A stretch of DNA of 64,000 nucleotides, taken from positions 34,465,004 through 34,529,003 of the forward strand of contig CM036658.1 in assembly GCA_020746105.1 (NCBI GenBank), in the 5' to 3' direction. Below are positions 12,005 through 53,000 of this stretch, piece by piece. Source of the DNA: Trogon surrucura. Taxonomy: Eukaryota > Chordata > Aves > Trogoniformes > Trogonidae. Positions within the stretch are counted from its first letter, which is position 1. Every line of letters starts with the position of its first letter. A program made the translations under genes and the position numbers. The notes under the pieces were generated by a model. That model was not told the DNA's origin, did no database searches, and saw only the letters and a program-made list of their open reading frames with translations.

Positions 12005-14089
12005 CCTCTGTCTGGCACTGGCCAAGGGAGTGCTCTTGATTTGTCATTTTGGTATTAATTAAGTTGGGCAGGATCTGAGCAGCAGACTCATTTATTTGGG
12101 CAGGGTCCCTGCAGCATGCCAAGAAGCCAACAGCAGCACGAGAAAAGCACTAAGGGCTGTATTCCGGCTCTCGGAGCTTATGTGCTGGCTACATAGAGAG
12201 CCATGTGCATATAACATCTGCCAGGGGACAGGCCCAAAAGTTTAGTATTTCTCCAAATGAAGTATAAAAGTAATTATGAGTTTGGCCCAGGGCACTCAAA
12301 CCTGAATTTGTAACCATCTGGTGTTAATGGCCTGAAGTGAAACTTCAGGCAAAGGTTTCATTTTGCATATTCATCAGGAAAGTCTCTGGCCAGTGTCTGC
12401 AGCTTTCCTTGTTAGCAGTAGAACTTCATACCTACTACCTTGCTGAGGGGCAGGGGGAGATGCAGCAGCCCTGATATTTCTCTGCTTTGACTTTAAGCAA
12501 GTGGCACTGAGCACTGACAGTGAGGGACTGCTCAGAGACCGTAGAGGAATTAAGAAGATGAATATGGTATGTGAATCCTCTCACCCCTTTCACTTCACTG
12601 ACATATTTAATCTCACTAAAAACAGTGCACAGAAGCCTATTGAACATACATGCTCCTAAGACAAAAAAAACACTAAAATGTACTCATAGTGTTGCCTATC
12701 CATGAGCAAAAGCTCTTCTCTTAACATAAAGCTCAGCCCATTCCCAGGGTAGGACTTGGCAGAAGGACAATGTGGAAAACACATACTTTTTTTTATTCCA
12801 ATTGGAGTTTTGCCTTCCTATCCCAAATGGTGGGCACAGGTGTTCAGTTTCTGAAGACACACTCTCTGATCTTCTAATTGCTCTATATTAGAGGTCTCCA
12901 TCTGGGAGCAACCTGTGGCCAGTCCCAAGAGGTGCGTTGGGCAAACCAAGACACAGAAGACCATGCCATGATCAGATAAGTTGGTTAGGGGAACCATACA
13001 GATAGTAAAAGTGGCAAAACAAGGTATCAGGCTTGTCTGAGAACTCCAAGAGACACTCCCCCTGCTAGTAAAATTTCTGATGGAGACTTTTAGTCATTGC
13101 TGTGCAGCCCAAGAAGGTAGAGAGTGAGTGTTGCTCACTAAGCATAAGAAATGAGAAAGAAATCAACAGAGCTATTCAGCCTGCTTCTGCACAGACATTC
13201 AGGCATCTCCATTAAAAATTTTGGGTAAAACCTCAAATGTTCCACATGGGAAATGTCTCTCTTCTCTGCTTTCCTCTATGTGGTCCAAGTACAGCAATGG
13301 AAATATAGCTTGTGAAGGCCATCAGAGTTGTGTTTGTGGATTAAAGTAAATTTTCAGCAAAAATGCTTCAGTTCTTTTCACCTCATAAAAGTTAGGCACT
13401 TATCTTGCTTCTCGTCAGACTTCCCAGTAACCATATTGCTACAAAAGAAGCAAGGGCAGTGGAAATGAAAAGTCACTTTAAAAGCCTATTTTCCCTCTGC
13501 AATCTCATCTTCTCAAAGTCTTTGCTAGCCATTCCCCCACAACCCAATGTTAGACTGCCTCCCCTTAGGGCAGGTTGTCATGGCACAGGAAATGCTGAGG
13601 TTTGTGTGCTCTGTGGTAAGTCCTAATAACTGCAATCGCATTGAGGAACTTACCTGACCCTTAACCTTCATGGTATGTGACTGCACTGGTGGTCCCCCTC
13701 AGTGGTTTTGAACAAGTTTTGCATGGTATCACCTTTGGCAGAGCAGCATGGTAACTCGCCGTGCATCTGCTTTAAGCTGTCCCGTCTGCAGGCTACCAAT
13801 GAGTTTACCCTTTTCCATGCAGGCATCCTCTGAGGTGTCAAATTAAGATGATATAGAAATTTCCAAATGGTTTCAGTCTGTAAGGTGCAGAACATAACCA
13901 CACTGTTCACTTTCTTTCTCCTGTTTGTTCTTCTCCCAAGACTGTCACTCACTGGGAAGCCCATGCTACATTCTACTTTTATTCATAGGGTCATGGCTCA
14001 TCTCCAGACCTACTGGGGAGGAAGCATCCCCATGTCAGCACAGCCTCAGCTTTACATTGCCATTCAGCTAGCACCTTTGTCTTCTGCAG

Positions 14090-40782
<26,693 letters not shown>

Positions 40783-43700
40783 GGGATGTGCCCAGGGGTC
40801 CTCTGTGTTCACATGTTTGGACTGACTTGAACTAGCCCATGGGCTCCTGAGCAGCAGTTCCACACAAAGCCCAGCTTTAGGGAGAAGAGAAACATCCTGT
40901 TCCTTTGCCAAGCGAGAAGTGTAGATTGCACCTCCCTGATGTGGGCTATACCTGCCTGAATGGGACTCCCAAATGACAGGGCAGTCCTCTGACCACCAAG
41001 CCTGGACTCCAGTACTTGGGTTGGTGGCGGTGCTGGCCGTGCTAATTCAGTACCTGTGTCAGGCATTTCCAGGAGCAGAGTTCCCCAGGGAAAGCATATG
41101 AATGTTTCACTGGTGGCACTTCCCTACCTAACAGGTCTTTCCATGTCCTTTTGCACTTATGCTCTTGGCTTGTACCTTTTTCTTCACTTCCTTATATGTT
41201 TTCAAGTATTATTTAAAAAGAACAAAAGATTGCATATTTCAGTCTTTTTGGGGATACTTTTGGGGATGTTTACTATTTTATTTTTGCGTACTCACTTCCT
41301 TTTGTAGAAAAAGAATGTTTCTGAACACATAGGCCACTTTCTTTTTCCTTTTAACTTCCACCTCCTCTTTGACACTCATGAATATAACATTGACAGAGTC
41401 AAAACAGGAACCTGCAGGACCACCAGCAGCTGCCCACATCTCATGTTGTATGGACAAGAAAACTCCTGTGAAGCACAGAGTCTTGCGTTTTCAAAAGTGG
41501 GAAATCCACAGTGATGTTCATTTGACGTTTGTTAAGATCTCACCCAGAATTTTGCTTCATGCATTACAGCCCATCTTTCCTGCCCTCCCCTGCAACAAAG
41601 CCATTTGGTGCTAAGGGAGAAATTCAGCCCAAAGGCCTGGTCCTGCACCAAGGTGTATTTATTTGCCTTTACCTGCAGTATGGTCCTCACTGTACCAAAA
41701 GCAGGGAGACATGCAGCCCCTTGTGCCGAAACGTGGCAGGTTACTTACTTCTTTCCTTTTCCCTTCCCTTCTTTACCTCCTGTTTCTGGTTTTCCTGTCC
41801 TGACACCATCTCCTAACCCCTGCAAGCCCCACTGCAACATTTGCTAGCCATCTCTCCTTGTGCTGCAGTTTGCTGATGCAGAAGTAGAGGAGGTGGATGT
41901 GCACCATCAGTGGCCTTCAGAGACAACCTGCCAGTTAGGAGAAGATGGAGAAAGGGGGAGTTCACACTCCACAGAAGAAGCATTGCAGACTGTCCAGCTG
42001 CAGGGCAAAGATGAGACTGCCTCAGTTACACATGGTCCGCAGCCCACCTTCAGCCACTGAATGTCATTTCTCTGCTAAAAGTTCTCCAAGTTGTAATGGA
42101 TACTTCAGTGCCAGAGAAAAAAGCGTTTCTCTAAGGACAAGTTTTACCTTCAAATTCCTTGGGCAGTGAGGAGCAGTTATCCCAGAGCTTGATTACTGAT
42201 ATGAAATATACCCGGAGGTAGGGATGTGCATTATCCCTGCAGAGCAGGACCGCCAGTGAATGAGCTGTCAGTGTGGCTTCCCTAGCTGGGACACACTGAA
42301 ACCTCAGTGGACCACAGGTGTCTGTAGGGCCACCAAAGTAGCCTTGCTTTCTGAAAGGTAAGCTTAAAGAGCTCTGTCAACCATTACGAAGAACAAAGCT
42401 GCAGAGCACATACCTTCCTCTGCTGTTTTCCTGTAATATGACCTCATCTCTGCTACATCATAACCTTATCTTTATCTTTATCTTGGGTTTGGTTTTGTTT
42501 TTGTTTTCTATACAGTTCATTCTGGTTGTGGCCACAAGAGCATAGTTTAGTGTTTTCAGAGCACTGGTGTCAATTTTGCTTGGATCAAAGAGCTTGCATA
42601 TACCCAGGACAGTGGGAAGAAAGAGGAAGTTCTACTTGGACTGCAAAGCATGGAATTACTAAAAATGCTTGGATATCTGCACAGTGAGCACAAAATTACA
42701 AGTGCTGACTTACTTATTTAGCAGTCCTGCCATCATGCTACTATGACATAACAGTTCACTGAGGTTTGGATGCTAAAAAAATACCCACCTGAGAACCTTA
42801 GAACCTTCAATGTAAAGAAGATAATTATTGGAGATCCTTACATAGCTGCTGTCACAACATTATGATCGCCTCACAGTCCTCAGCATTAAATCCTGTTAGG
42901 TTTTGTCAACTACCTGGCTGTCCTGCCTGCCTTGCCATGGTGGCAGGGGAGAGAAGGCGAGTCTGGAGGGTGCTGCAGTCTCTGCTGAGCTGAGCCTCTG
43001 GGCAGAGCTCAGCAGCTGCTCCACCTCTGTAACAGAGGGTGCAAACTGAAGAGCCTTGCAGTGCTCATGACAGCAGTGGTTTTGTCATTCTTCTTAGAAA
43101 GGGGAGGGTCAGACCTTGTGTCCAGGTAGTGGTTTGGATCCAGGTACCCAGTGCCTCCTCCTCCTACTCTGGAAAGTATTTTACATGAAGCTATGGGAGC
43201 GGTAAAACCTGCACGACGTGCTTATGTGAACAAATGCACCCACTTACAGCCCAAAGGACAATCTGCTTTTCTGCTTTCTAGAATCCCAGCGCTTGCTTCA
43301 GTTGCTCGCTCTCCATTTCACCTAGCTGGACTGTTTCAAAACCACTGTCATAGTTTTCTTCTTGTTTTCATGGGGGATAAAGTTAGATGCCTGTAGTGTC
43401 GTGTGCTATGAAGCTTCCCTCACTTTCTTTGTGATAGAAGGACTCCCACAATCTTGGAAGAGTAGTCCTTTTCGTTGCATTTTTCTAGCCCAAATCCTTC
43501 TCTCAGTGACCCCCTGTTAAGGTGAATGTAGGCCTGCAGTTACAAAAGAGGGGAAAATTTGCTTTTCCTTGTCCAGCATTCCAGCCTTAGCATTATAACC
43601 GTGCAATGAATGTGTGGTTGTCAGTGGCTGCAGGTTGGGAAGGAAAACTCCTCCTGCGCTGTAAGAGGAAAGAGGTCATTTCAAGACTGACTCATAGAGA

Positions 43701-44075
43701 ACCTCCCTGCAGCATGCTCTCCAAGGATGATAATCACTTCTCCCTCATGATCCAGCAGAAGGGCTTAGCACCTAAATGGTGATATCCGTTGAGGATTAAA
43801 TGGAAGACAAGACCTTCTGCTGCCCTAGCGTGTAGCTGGACTTAACCCTGACAGTTTCCTCCTGCTGTACACTTTTCAGTTTACTAAAACCTGGGGGTTG
43901 AATTGCTTTCATGATTTGCCTTCTTTCACAGCTTATCTCTTCCTTTTGTCTGAGGCTTCTGCTGCTTCAATGTATGTTATAGAGTGTGTTACTCCAGAGA
44001 CTTCTAGTCTTTTCTGTATAGCCATCACGTAACTCAGCTTGTTTTGAATGGGAATAAACAAAGGGATTGTGAGAG
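40783..44075 (+). other. MUSK: MUSK 3' UTR, end not determined
   Basis: No open frame of note follows the MUSK stop, so this is 3' UTR grading into intergenic DNA. Candidate poly(A) signals on this strand include ATTAAA near 42884 and near 43795, and AATAAA at 44053-44058, which is followed by a GT-rich stretch. None is decisive. The end given here is only the last of these candidates. Confidence 0.35.
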
Positions 44076-47000
44076 AGTTGAAAAGAAAGAAAATTAGCTA
44101 CTCAAAAATTTGTTTGGAAACAAAAATACTTTGCAGTCTCTAGTTTGGAGATTCATGCAGCGAAAGAGGATGAACCAAATATGAACATTTTCAGTGCTTC
44201 AGTTCCCGTTCCCACTGATGGCAGAGGCACTGGATGAGAACCCCAAGAAGAAGAGGACTTGCAGCACATTTGATGTATGCATTCCCTCTGCAAGTGCCCT
44301 GCCTACAGTATTTGCAGCACATACACATCTTCATCCTGAATGACATATTGTGATAATCTGATCAACCAAAGAGCACAGAAATCCTCTCATGTTCCCGTGA
44401 CTCTATTTGGCAGTTGCATTTAAAATGCACGTGAAAGCCTGAGTTCCATAACTGATAGGACGTTGCCTGCAACATGATCAAATTCGGTTTAGAGGAATTG
44501 CCTCTCAAACACATTTTGGACTAAACTCAACCGTCTGGTCTCATTTCTCCAAGGGTATATACTAATTATTATTCTGTGATTGTTTGTTATACATTTTAAA
44601 AATGATGGCTTTGAAAGATATCACAAGCAGAGATGTACATTTCTCATTATCTCAACCCGTAAATCACGTGTGCAATATTTTATAAAATATAAAAGTATCA
44701 GAAAATGATAACACTAATTTGGATGTCTCTGTTCTTTTCCTCCTCCAGCACTGCACTTGTTTCTGAAAAAAGGATGCATTTCATTTTATTAAAACAGCTT
44801 TATTACAGCTTTAATACTATGATCGTTTAGTGTAATTACTTGCAGTTACAGGTTAGCCTATTATGTGTGCTCAAAGGCATGTTGTTTTGAAGGTTAAATT
44901 GGATGGTATAGGGACACACTAGGAGACTGAATGAGACACTTCAAACAATGAAGCCAGTCAGGTTGCTCTCAAGGAGGCTGTTATGCAGGACGGCATCCAG
45001 GTAAGAGCAGGAGAGTGCTGGGTTCTCAGCATGATGCGTCTGTGTCCTGACACAAATGATGTGACGAGGGAAAGCAGGATGTTTTCACAGCAGCATAGGT
45101 TGGAGTCCTTTGATCATATTCCCAATATGAAAGATGCCTCGTGTAGATGGGAACGACATCTCTCTCTCTCTCCCAATTTCTGCTGGCATTTGTGTCTGGA
45201 TTCTGACCTCACACCTGGATGTGCTGGGAATTAAGGTGTGGTATAAAATCAGAAAGGAATTGAGTTTGCTGTCTATAGACCACAGCTCAGAAAAGTTTGT
45301 CACTGATGGGTTTATCTAAAAAGTCGTAACTCCTTCTGCACGTGGTTCTTAAATGTGAACTTACTAAGTTTATGAGAATTTTAACTTTTAAAATTAATTG
45401 CAAATTTTGACAATCAGAACTGGGGACTAAGACCAATCTTGCTGACTACAATTAGTCAGGCAAACTTTCAAGTACAGTCTGCTGGTTTTTTTTTTTCTTT
45501 TCTTTTGTCCAGATACTATATAGAATATTTTCTGCAAATAGTCTTGCTTGAAATCTTAGGGGGAAAAAAGTGTTTTGTAAATATTGTGCTCACTGAGAAA
45601 GACAATAATGAACTGCGAAAAGAGTTAGCTTTTTGTAATTTCACTTGGGGTGAATCATATTAAAAGGATTGGCTCTTATATGCCAAGGTGCAAGGAGAAG
45701 TGGGACCCTCTTTTTCTGTCACAAACCCAAGTGCTCTTTGAATCTTTAAAGAAGAATTTTTTTCAGCCCGGGCTAAAAGGTTGACCCTATGACAAAACCA
45801 GTTGTCTTCAGCAGCGTGACTGCCTGGCTCCCCTCCAAACCTCCTCTGAGATCATCCGAACCAGCCGTCACAAGCAGACGTCTTCAACATCATGGGTCAC
45901 CCTGGGTATTTTGGGTAGTGCAGCAGTAACATTGGCCATTCTGTGTTAAGCAATGGAAGTAACATGCACCTGACAGAGCAGAAGTGTCTAATGGATTGTT
46001 AATTTCCCCTGGCTTTTATTTGTCTTCTCGTAAATGCATAAATCTGCAATCTTATGTTTGTGTATGGGAACAGCCAGAGTGATGAAGCATGCTATGTGTG
46101 CGGCAGAAAGACGTTTGTTTCAGTCAGCCCTCTCTGCAAATTTCTTGTAGTGTCTTTCAAAACCTTCACTTTACATTGTTTACAAATTCTCATCCTCAGA
46201 TGGGTCTAATAACATCTTTCTTCCTTGATGGAAACTTGAGGTCCGAAGAGGCCTTTGCAAAGTCTCCGACATCATGGTGACATAGGAACTACTGTCTCTA
46301 CTCCTGATGTGGAGCTCTGAAGTAAATGTGGAACTGCTTTTCATGTTTCATAAAGGAATTGGAGGCTGCCAGTGGTTGTCAAATGCAGGACCAGGATCTT
46401 TTTCTTGTTAGCAATAAGGAAAAAAACGAGGAAAAGAAGAAAAATCCTGTCAATTTACCAACTCCACCAAAGACATAGAACCTGCTATTATAATGTCATG
46501 GATGTTTTTCAAGTTTCTCAACCTTAGAAGATGAAATACATGCTCATTCATGGGAAGATCTTTAGAAACTCGCTTTTTTTTTTATACAGTCTTCCTGTAT
46601 GTAGCCAAGAGCATTCCCTAGAGGCAGCTCTCTGTACTGGTGGCACAGCAGCCAGCTGTAATTGTGTAAAGGCGAGTATGTCAGGAATTCAAAACTGCCC
46701 TTAAAGCCAGCACATACAATTTTCTTCAATGTGGAAGGTGGGAACCTGAAATGAAGCTTCACTTCATATGACTGACATATTTCTTTGCTAACACAGCAAA
46801 AGAAATGTCCTGCAAATTTTAGATTAAGTAAGAGTTTCATCAGTGACTGATAGACGGGATGTTTTATGACACATTTGGACTAATATGCAATCAATTAATT
46901 ATTTGATTATGTTTATAGAAGAAATGTTTTCTTCTGTTAGGGTGCTTTAAATTTCATGCCATTTATAGGTCGATGCATTTACTTTGATTCTGACATAACC

Positions 47001-50000
47001 ACACTACACGTTTCTACTGGACATGAGTGAACACATTGAGGCACTTTATGTTTATCTGCCCTCCTCCACAGATTTTTGTTTAAAAGAGATGTTACAGCTC
47101 AGGAGTTTATACAGGCTAGCAAACTTTTACGTAAACAAACAACTTAATGGAAGAAGGGACCTGTGACAGAGGAATGAATGAATGGGGGTTATTCACTCTC
47201 CTGGATGGTGAGCTCACACAATGCTAAATTTAACTTCTTATTTAAAGTGGTGCTAACTTCACAGCAGTGACACTGGAGGACAGGCAGGCTTTGGTTATGG
47301 TGAGGATGGGAAACTTCCCATGGCTGGCTGGAGATGACACAGGATCTCTGCGTGGAAAGGGCAGCAGGGAATGGGGCATTCTCCATAGGAGGAGCATGCC
47401 ATTTTCCCGAAGGGTGCAATACCAGGCGTGCTTGCTCCTGTGCTGAATTCACTTGGATTTAGATGGGATTTATTCCCAGTGCCTGTGCTGTTGTTCCTCC
47501 TGTTCCGGAGCTGAGATTGGCACTACTCCCACCCCAGGCAGGACTTGACGTGTGACACGGCTGTAAGTCTCCGGGGGCCTGGGAGGCTGTGCCTTGTTTA
47601 GAAAGAGCTCCTGGCGGGGACTGTACAAAATGTTCAGATCAAAACCTCCAGCAATGCAAAGCCACTTGCATTTGGATGTCATTACTCACTCTGATGAGGT
47701 TTGCTAAGAGGATCTGCAAGCCGCTAGACTGCTGCTCGGCTCCATTTCAAGAGAAACCGGCCTGATTTATAGCTTGGCATTGGTAGCACATGGCAGTCCA
47801 ACACTCTTGGACTGGAAGGAAAATGGACAAGATGGTTTGGTATCAGTATGTCTTACACGTGAGATCTTCAAGTCCATAGCAATCATGTTAATGAACTGTC
47901 CTCTCATTAATCTAGGATGTGAAAAATTATGAAATACTGTCTGAACACCAGGTGGCACTTGTCTAGACAAAACAATAACGATTTTGGCTAATCTGTTTTA
48001 CTATGTAACACACCAGCAGACATGACACTATGATACTTGCACAATGTGCTGTCTCTTTTGCAAATGAGGTACACCCTTTCCCTGAGAGTGCAGGGCAGCA
48101 GAGTGTTGGATTTAGCTTGTATGAGATAATACGTCAATGAAAGGGACACAGTGCCTATTTGGAAACGTACCCTGACTCAGCAAGACTTGCACAAATATTT
48201 TTCTTGGACAACTACCATACAGGCAAGTAGCTGCTACTATATATTTGCCCTTTTATGCCACTGCAGACAAAGGATTATCTGTTAGCAAGAAGATTTTAAA
48301 AATAACTTCAGATAAAATGTTAGATTAAAATCTTCCACATGAAATAAAAGTATCTGTGTGTATGATAAAAAGTATGCACAGTTCATCCTTTGGGGATTTT
48401 GAGATCCTTTTTGGCTTCACTGGCAATCCTAACTTTCGTCAGAGTTTAGTGGGGCTCAAAATTATTCACTGCTTCTCCCAACACAGGAATGAAGGGCCAT
48501 CCAATGAACTTTACAAGCAACAAGTCTTACACAGGGCACAATTACGTGCGCAGGATGCTACAGATGCCAAAAGTATGAACCAATCTAAAGAAAAAATTAA
48601 AGAAAAGAAATTGCACAAATTCACACAGGGGATGTCTGAAAATTTTCATTAAATTTGATAGTTCCAATGTCTAACAGTGCTTTTTTTTTTCTGGAATCTT
48701 TTAGAGGAACACAGGGTAAAAACCCCTTCAGTTATGAATGTAGGTGTGACCTGATCTGGTGCTTTACTTAAAATACCTGCTTGCAACAATTGGAATCACA
48801 ATGCCAAATGTTTGACCTTCTGGTGTCTGATTTACTACTTCTATGGTGAGATTCATTTGCAAAAGAGCCTGGGTTGTAAATTCTGGGCTCAGATCACAGC
48901 TGTTTCCCACCTGAAGGATATTTGGTTGGCCTGAGCTTGACATAAGGCATGTAACTGGACAAAAAAAAAAAAAGTTAACTTTGTTTTCCTGTGCAGTGTT
49001 TTGGTGTCTTTCCGATAATACTGTAATATCTGCTGAAACAACATCTGAACATCAGTGGGTAAATGCCTTGTCTGCATCTGCAGGGCCAAGGGGATCAGAA
49101 AAACTCTTCCTAGTGTAACTCAAAGTGGTGCTATCCACTGACTCATGTCAACGCCTTTTGAAGCCTTCACCGTGTTTCCATCTGACAAAAATGAAACAGT
49201 ACTAAGAGTTGAAGAGAAATAGCTGGGGGATATAATGAATAATAGACTAGAGGATAAAGAGCAAGGAGCCAAGCTCATCAGTAGAGGCAACTGCTAGAGC
49301 CCAGGGCTGAAGCCTTGCAGCTGCCTGAGCAGTACTTGCATTGCAACGGGGGACTCTGACCCTGCAATCCCACTGTGCCAGCTGGGATTGCACACAGACA
49401 TTTTCCAAGTTAAAATCAAGAAAACATGTATTTGCAGCCCTCATCTGAGCTACCCATAGTGAATCACGCGCTGAAAGCTGAGTGTAAACCCCATTAGTTT
49501 CTGGACTCCGGTTGTTTCCTTAAGGCTACCCCTGCACTGAAGTGATTTGGTGTACTGACATTTCAGGATAAAGCAATTTTCTTCCCACAGATTTGGCAAT
49601 GCTATTATTTGTAACACACCAATATGGCATTAGCAGTGGCATTTCTTAGCAAGTGCTCTTTCCATTCAGTCACTGCAGGCTCTCAGTCCCTTGGCTTCAA
49701 ATGATTGCAGCCAAAATATGATTCTTGCAGTTCCAAGCCCTGAAACTGCCGACCTAAGCATCTGGCTGCCTCGTCTCCCCTGGGCAGGTCTTCTTCCAAG
49801 GAAATCCATGATTCATCCACAGATGGCTCCCTGGATCGGCAGGCAGCCCCACCCACAGACAAGAAAATCGGCAATCCCAGTGCTGGCATGGATGTCTCCA
49901 CATTTCTAGAAGCTTCTTCCTGTTCATTTTGGGCTCAGCGTTTCACTTGGTGGTGTTAGGAAGAAGAATGGCTTGTGGGCATATGGTTTTTGTGGTGAAA

Positions 50001-53000
50001 TCATTCTGCTGTAAACCTGCCTTGCAGAGACATCACGACACTGCAGGATGACATCCATGAGGCACCTCAGGGTGGGTGTGACTACTTTTGGTTTTTCTGT
50101 CCTCTCAAGGAATGCGATTTGCTTTGGCTGACCAGCAGCAAGTGTGTTGATGCAGTTAGCAAGTAACTGGCATGGTGGGATACAGCAGTGATCATTTCCT
50201 GATCTGCTGCATTTCCTGGGGAAGGAAAAGTGGGGCAGAAATATGAGACACATCTTTCACCCTTTCCTGCCTAGTCACTGCTGCTTCCTGGCCCTTGAAA
50301 TTGAACTTCTCTTGATTTTGGTGCCAGCAGAAGAATTTGGCTTCCTCAGAGCATACTCAAAAATGTCACCCTCACTGTTGACAGCGAGGTTTTTGTTATG
50401 TCAGTGGTTATGCAAGGCAAAGATTTATAACATCTATGTTGATGTGAATCTGGACAGTTTTGATCACGTAACACAGATTTTTGAGTCGCTGCATATTCAC
50501 GGTGGATTTATGTAAGAGTGACCTGTACCTGACCTCCCCTGGCAGTTTCCCCTGTGTAATTAGAGATCTCCTGGTGGCAAATTTATTCATAGATCCAAGC
50601 AGTTTGGCAATTTCCAGATATAGTAATTTCTGGCAAGCTGTGAACCCAAATAGACCAATGCTACCCCTGGAATATCTTCCCAAGGGATGCACCGTTTTGG
50701 TAACAGATAGACAAGGAAAATTTCCTCTTTCCCTCTTTTTCCTTTTCCCTTGCCTCAGAGGTACTTTCATAAGGAATAGCCTCCTGGCATCTGCTGCCTG
50801 GCTGAATTAATAGGTTAGAGCGGGCTCTGGGAGAGCACCATTCCTATGAGGTTTGTAATTCTTAAAATTAAACGTATGTTTTGGTGTGGACAAAGCGCCG
50901 TCATCTGCCACCTGCACAAGAGCAAGTTCATGTCGCGAGGCTCCCAAGCCAAAATGACAGCAGGACATTACATATTTTTTGCCTCCCTAATGTTTGTGAC
51001 ACTGTGTTCATCACTGTAGCAGAAGGAGACCAAGTGGGAAAATGAGGGAGACATAAAACACCTTGCTAAGTCAGGTAGTTGCCACCTAAACATGCGGTGT
51101 TGGGAAACGGAAGCTCCCATAGCTCTAATCAGGCAAAACATCAGACCCAGGACTTTTTTGAAGGCGAGTCCTATGACAACTAGAGGTATAGTGCTGGCCC
51201 CATGGGAGACAGAGCAGACAAAGGGTGCTGGGGCCATTGAGATACTTCACCCTTTTACCTAGTACAACTCTAGCCTGAACAAGCAAATGTGTGGCCTTAG
51301 GGCCGTGGTGAGTTGCCCAGCAATGTTTAGTGAAGCGTGGAGCTGTCTGAAAACTATTTGCCTAATTCTGTCCAAACAGAGGCATCAAAGATACACTCAC
51401 AGAAACATAATGGAAATTTTGCAAGACCCACCACAGCCAACTCATTATTTGAGGCTCATATAAAATGCAATAGTCTGTCTGCTGGTGAGCAAAGAGAAAC
51501 TCTCTACTGCTATTGCGAATGGGTCCGGATCAAGCTAATAATTAATCCCTGTTGTGTATTTTGTATGAGCTGCTGAGAGCTACTCCTGTGGAGGCAGTAG
51601 GTGAGAATACTTAACAGAGCTTACCATAGGGGTGTGTGCAGTTTATCCCTTTTTGAGCACAAAAGTTCAGTGTTTGACACAGAGACTTGCCCATAAGCAT
51701 CTGACTAGGAACCGAAAACTAGTATCAAACACGATAGCTGTCTGAAACACACTCAGCCACACTCTTCACCCTGCTCCTGCTTTTTTTTTTTTTCTTCTTT
51801 TGTTTTTCTTCCCACAATCTTGGGTAAGGTACAAACAAAAATAGGGTATGTGTCATTAAAACTGTCTGTTATATATAGCATAATGGGTTCGGATCCAGCT
51901 TTCATTCAAGCCAGTTGAACAATTTCCATTGACCTCACTTGTGAGATGGCTACAATCCACACAAACTAGTTAAGTTAAACCCAACTGTTCAGAAAGCAAT
52001 GAGAAGTGCCACAATTGCTGTTTTTCCCTGGTCTTGTGATCCTTGGGGATGCAAAACAATAAATGTGGCTGAACCTTTCTGGAGTAAGTTATTTCACAAA
52101 GAAACAGGCCCTTTCATGGACTCCTTCTTCCAGGAACGTACCAGCTTCTTCCACAGAGGTACTACATCATATGAGTTAAACTGAACGAGTGCCAAAACAA
52201 TATTGGGGAAACTGTCTTGGAGGCAGAGGGTGAGGATCTCTGCTGCGTTCTTTCATTCCTACCTAAATCACTTTACTGGCTGTTGGAACTGTCTGCTCCC
52301 TGGCTTCCTTTGACAACACAGTGAGAAATTTCTGCAGGTATCCCAGGGCAGAGAGTATTGCTGTTTGATAAATAGTGGAAAAAATTAATGCTTCTGCAGA
52401 CTTGGAAGCGGTTTGGACCACACAGGTTGCATCGCCACTAATAGACAACGCTCCCGGCTGGGCACCTTTGTGCTATCTCTCATTCAGTGTTATTTGTTCG
52501 AAGGAAAGAGGAGAGGGGTGGAGGGAATCAAGATATCAGTTCTCACACTGATTGCTCAAAATTCTCACAGTTATGACTAATGGAGCCCTTCTCCTCTCTC
52601 TTCCCTTCAGATCACGAGAAAATAAGGCAGTAACATGCACAGCTAAACACTTTGAGTGAGGCTGCTTTGCTCTTCTCCCTCCTCCTACTGCAACAGAAAA
52701 TTGAAGGAGGTATAGGGTTAAACATTGCACTACATAGCGTAGTCTGCGGAGGTTGAGACAGGAGTAGTCACTAACTCTTGGCTACAGCTTGCATCTTTAT
52801 CAGCAAGAAACACAGAAACTTAGAAACTCACGGAGTGAAAAAAATAAAAATCCAAACAGAAGTCACTCGTGGTACTCCACATGTGCTTAAGAAATGCCAG
52901 GAAGAAATAAGTTCCTCCCATTAAAACAAAAACAAAGACAAACACAAAGAAAAAAGCAAGCAAGAGGAGTTGTAACTGCTGAGCTCCATGGCTTGTGCAG

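Larger units (their letters stand above)
6542..14089 (+). other. MUSK: MUSK intron, part between the CR1 copy and the first Ig3 exon
   Basis: I recognise no exons here. The stretch contains a G-run cluster at 10226-10258, a GT microsatellite at 10949-10987 and a CpG-dense patch at 11836-12004, each listed separately. Otherwise it is unremarkable intronic sequence. Confidence 0.7.

Noticed and set aside
11712-12122. 116-132-codon open frames on both strands over the CpG-dense patch
   Set aside because: They are explained by high GC and few stops. No homology was recognised.
1-14089. MUSK signal peptide, Ig1 and Ig2 exons
   Set aside because: Searched by expected motifs on the + strand and not found; they are probably upstream of the window.
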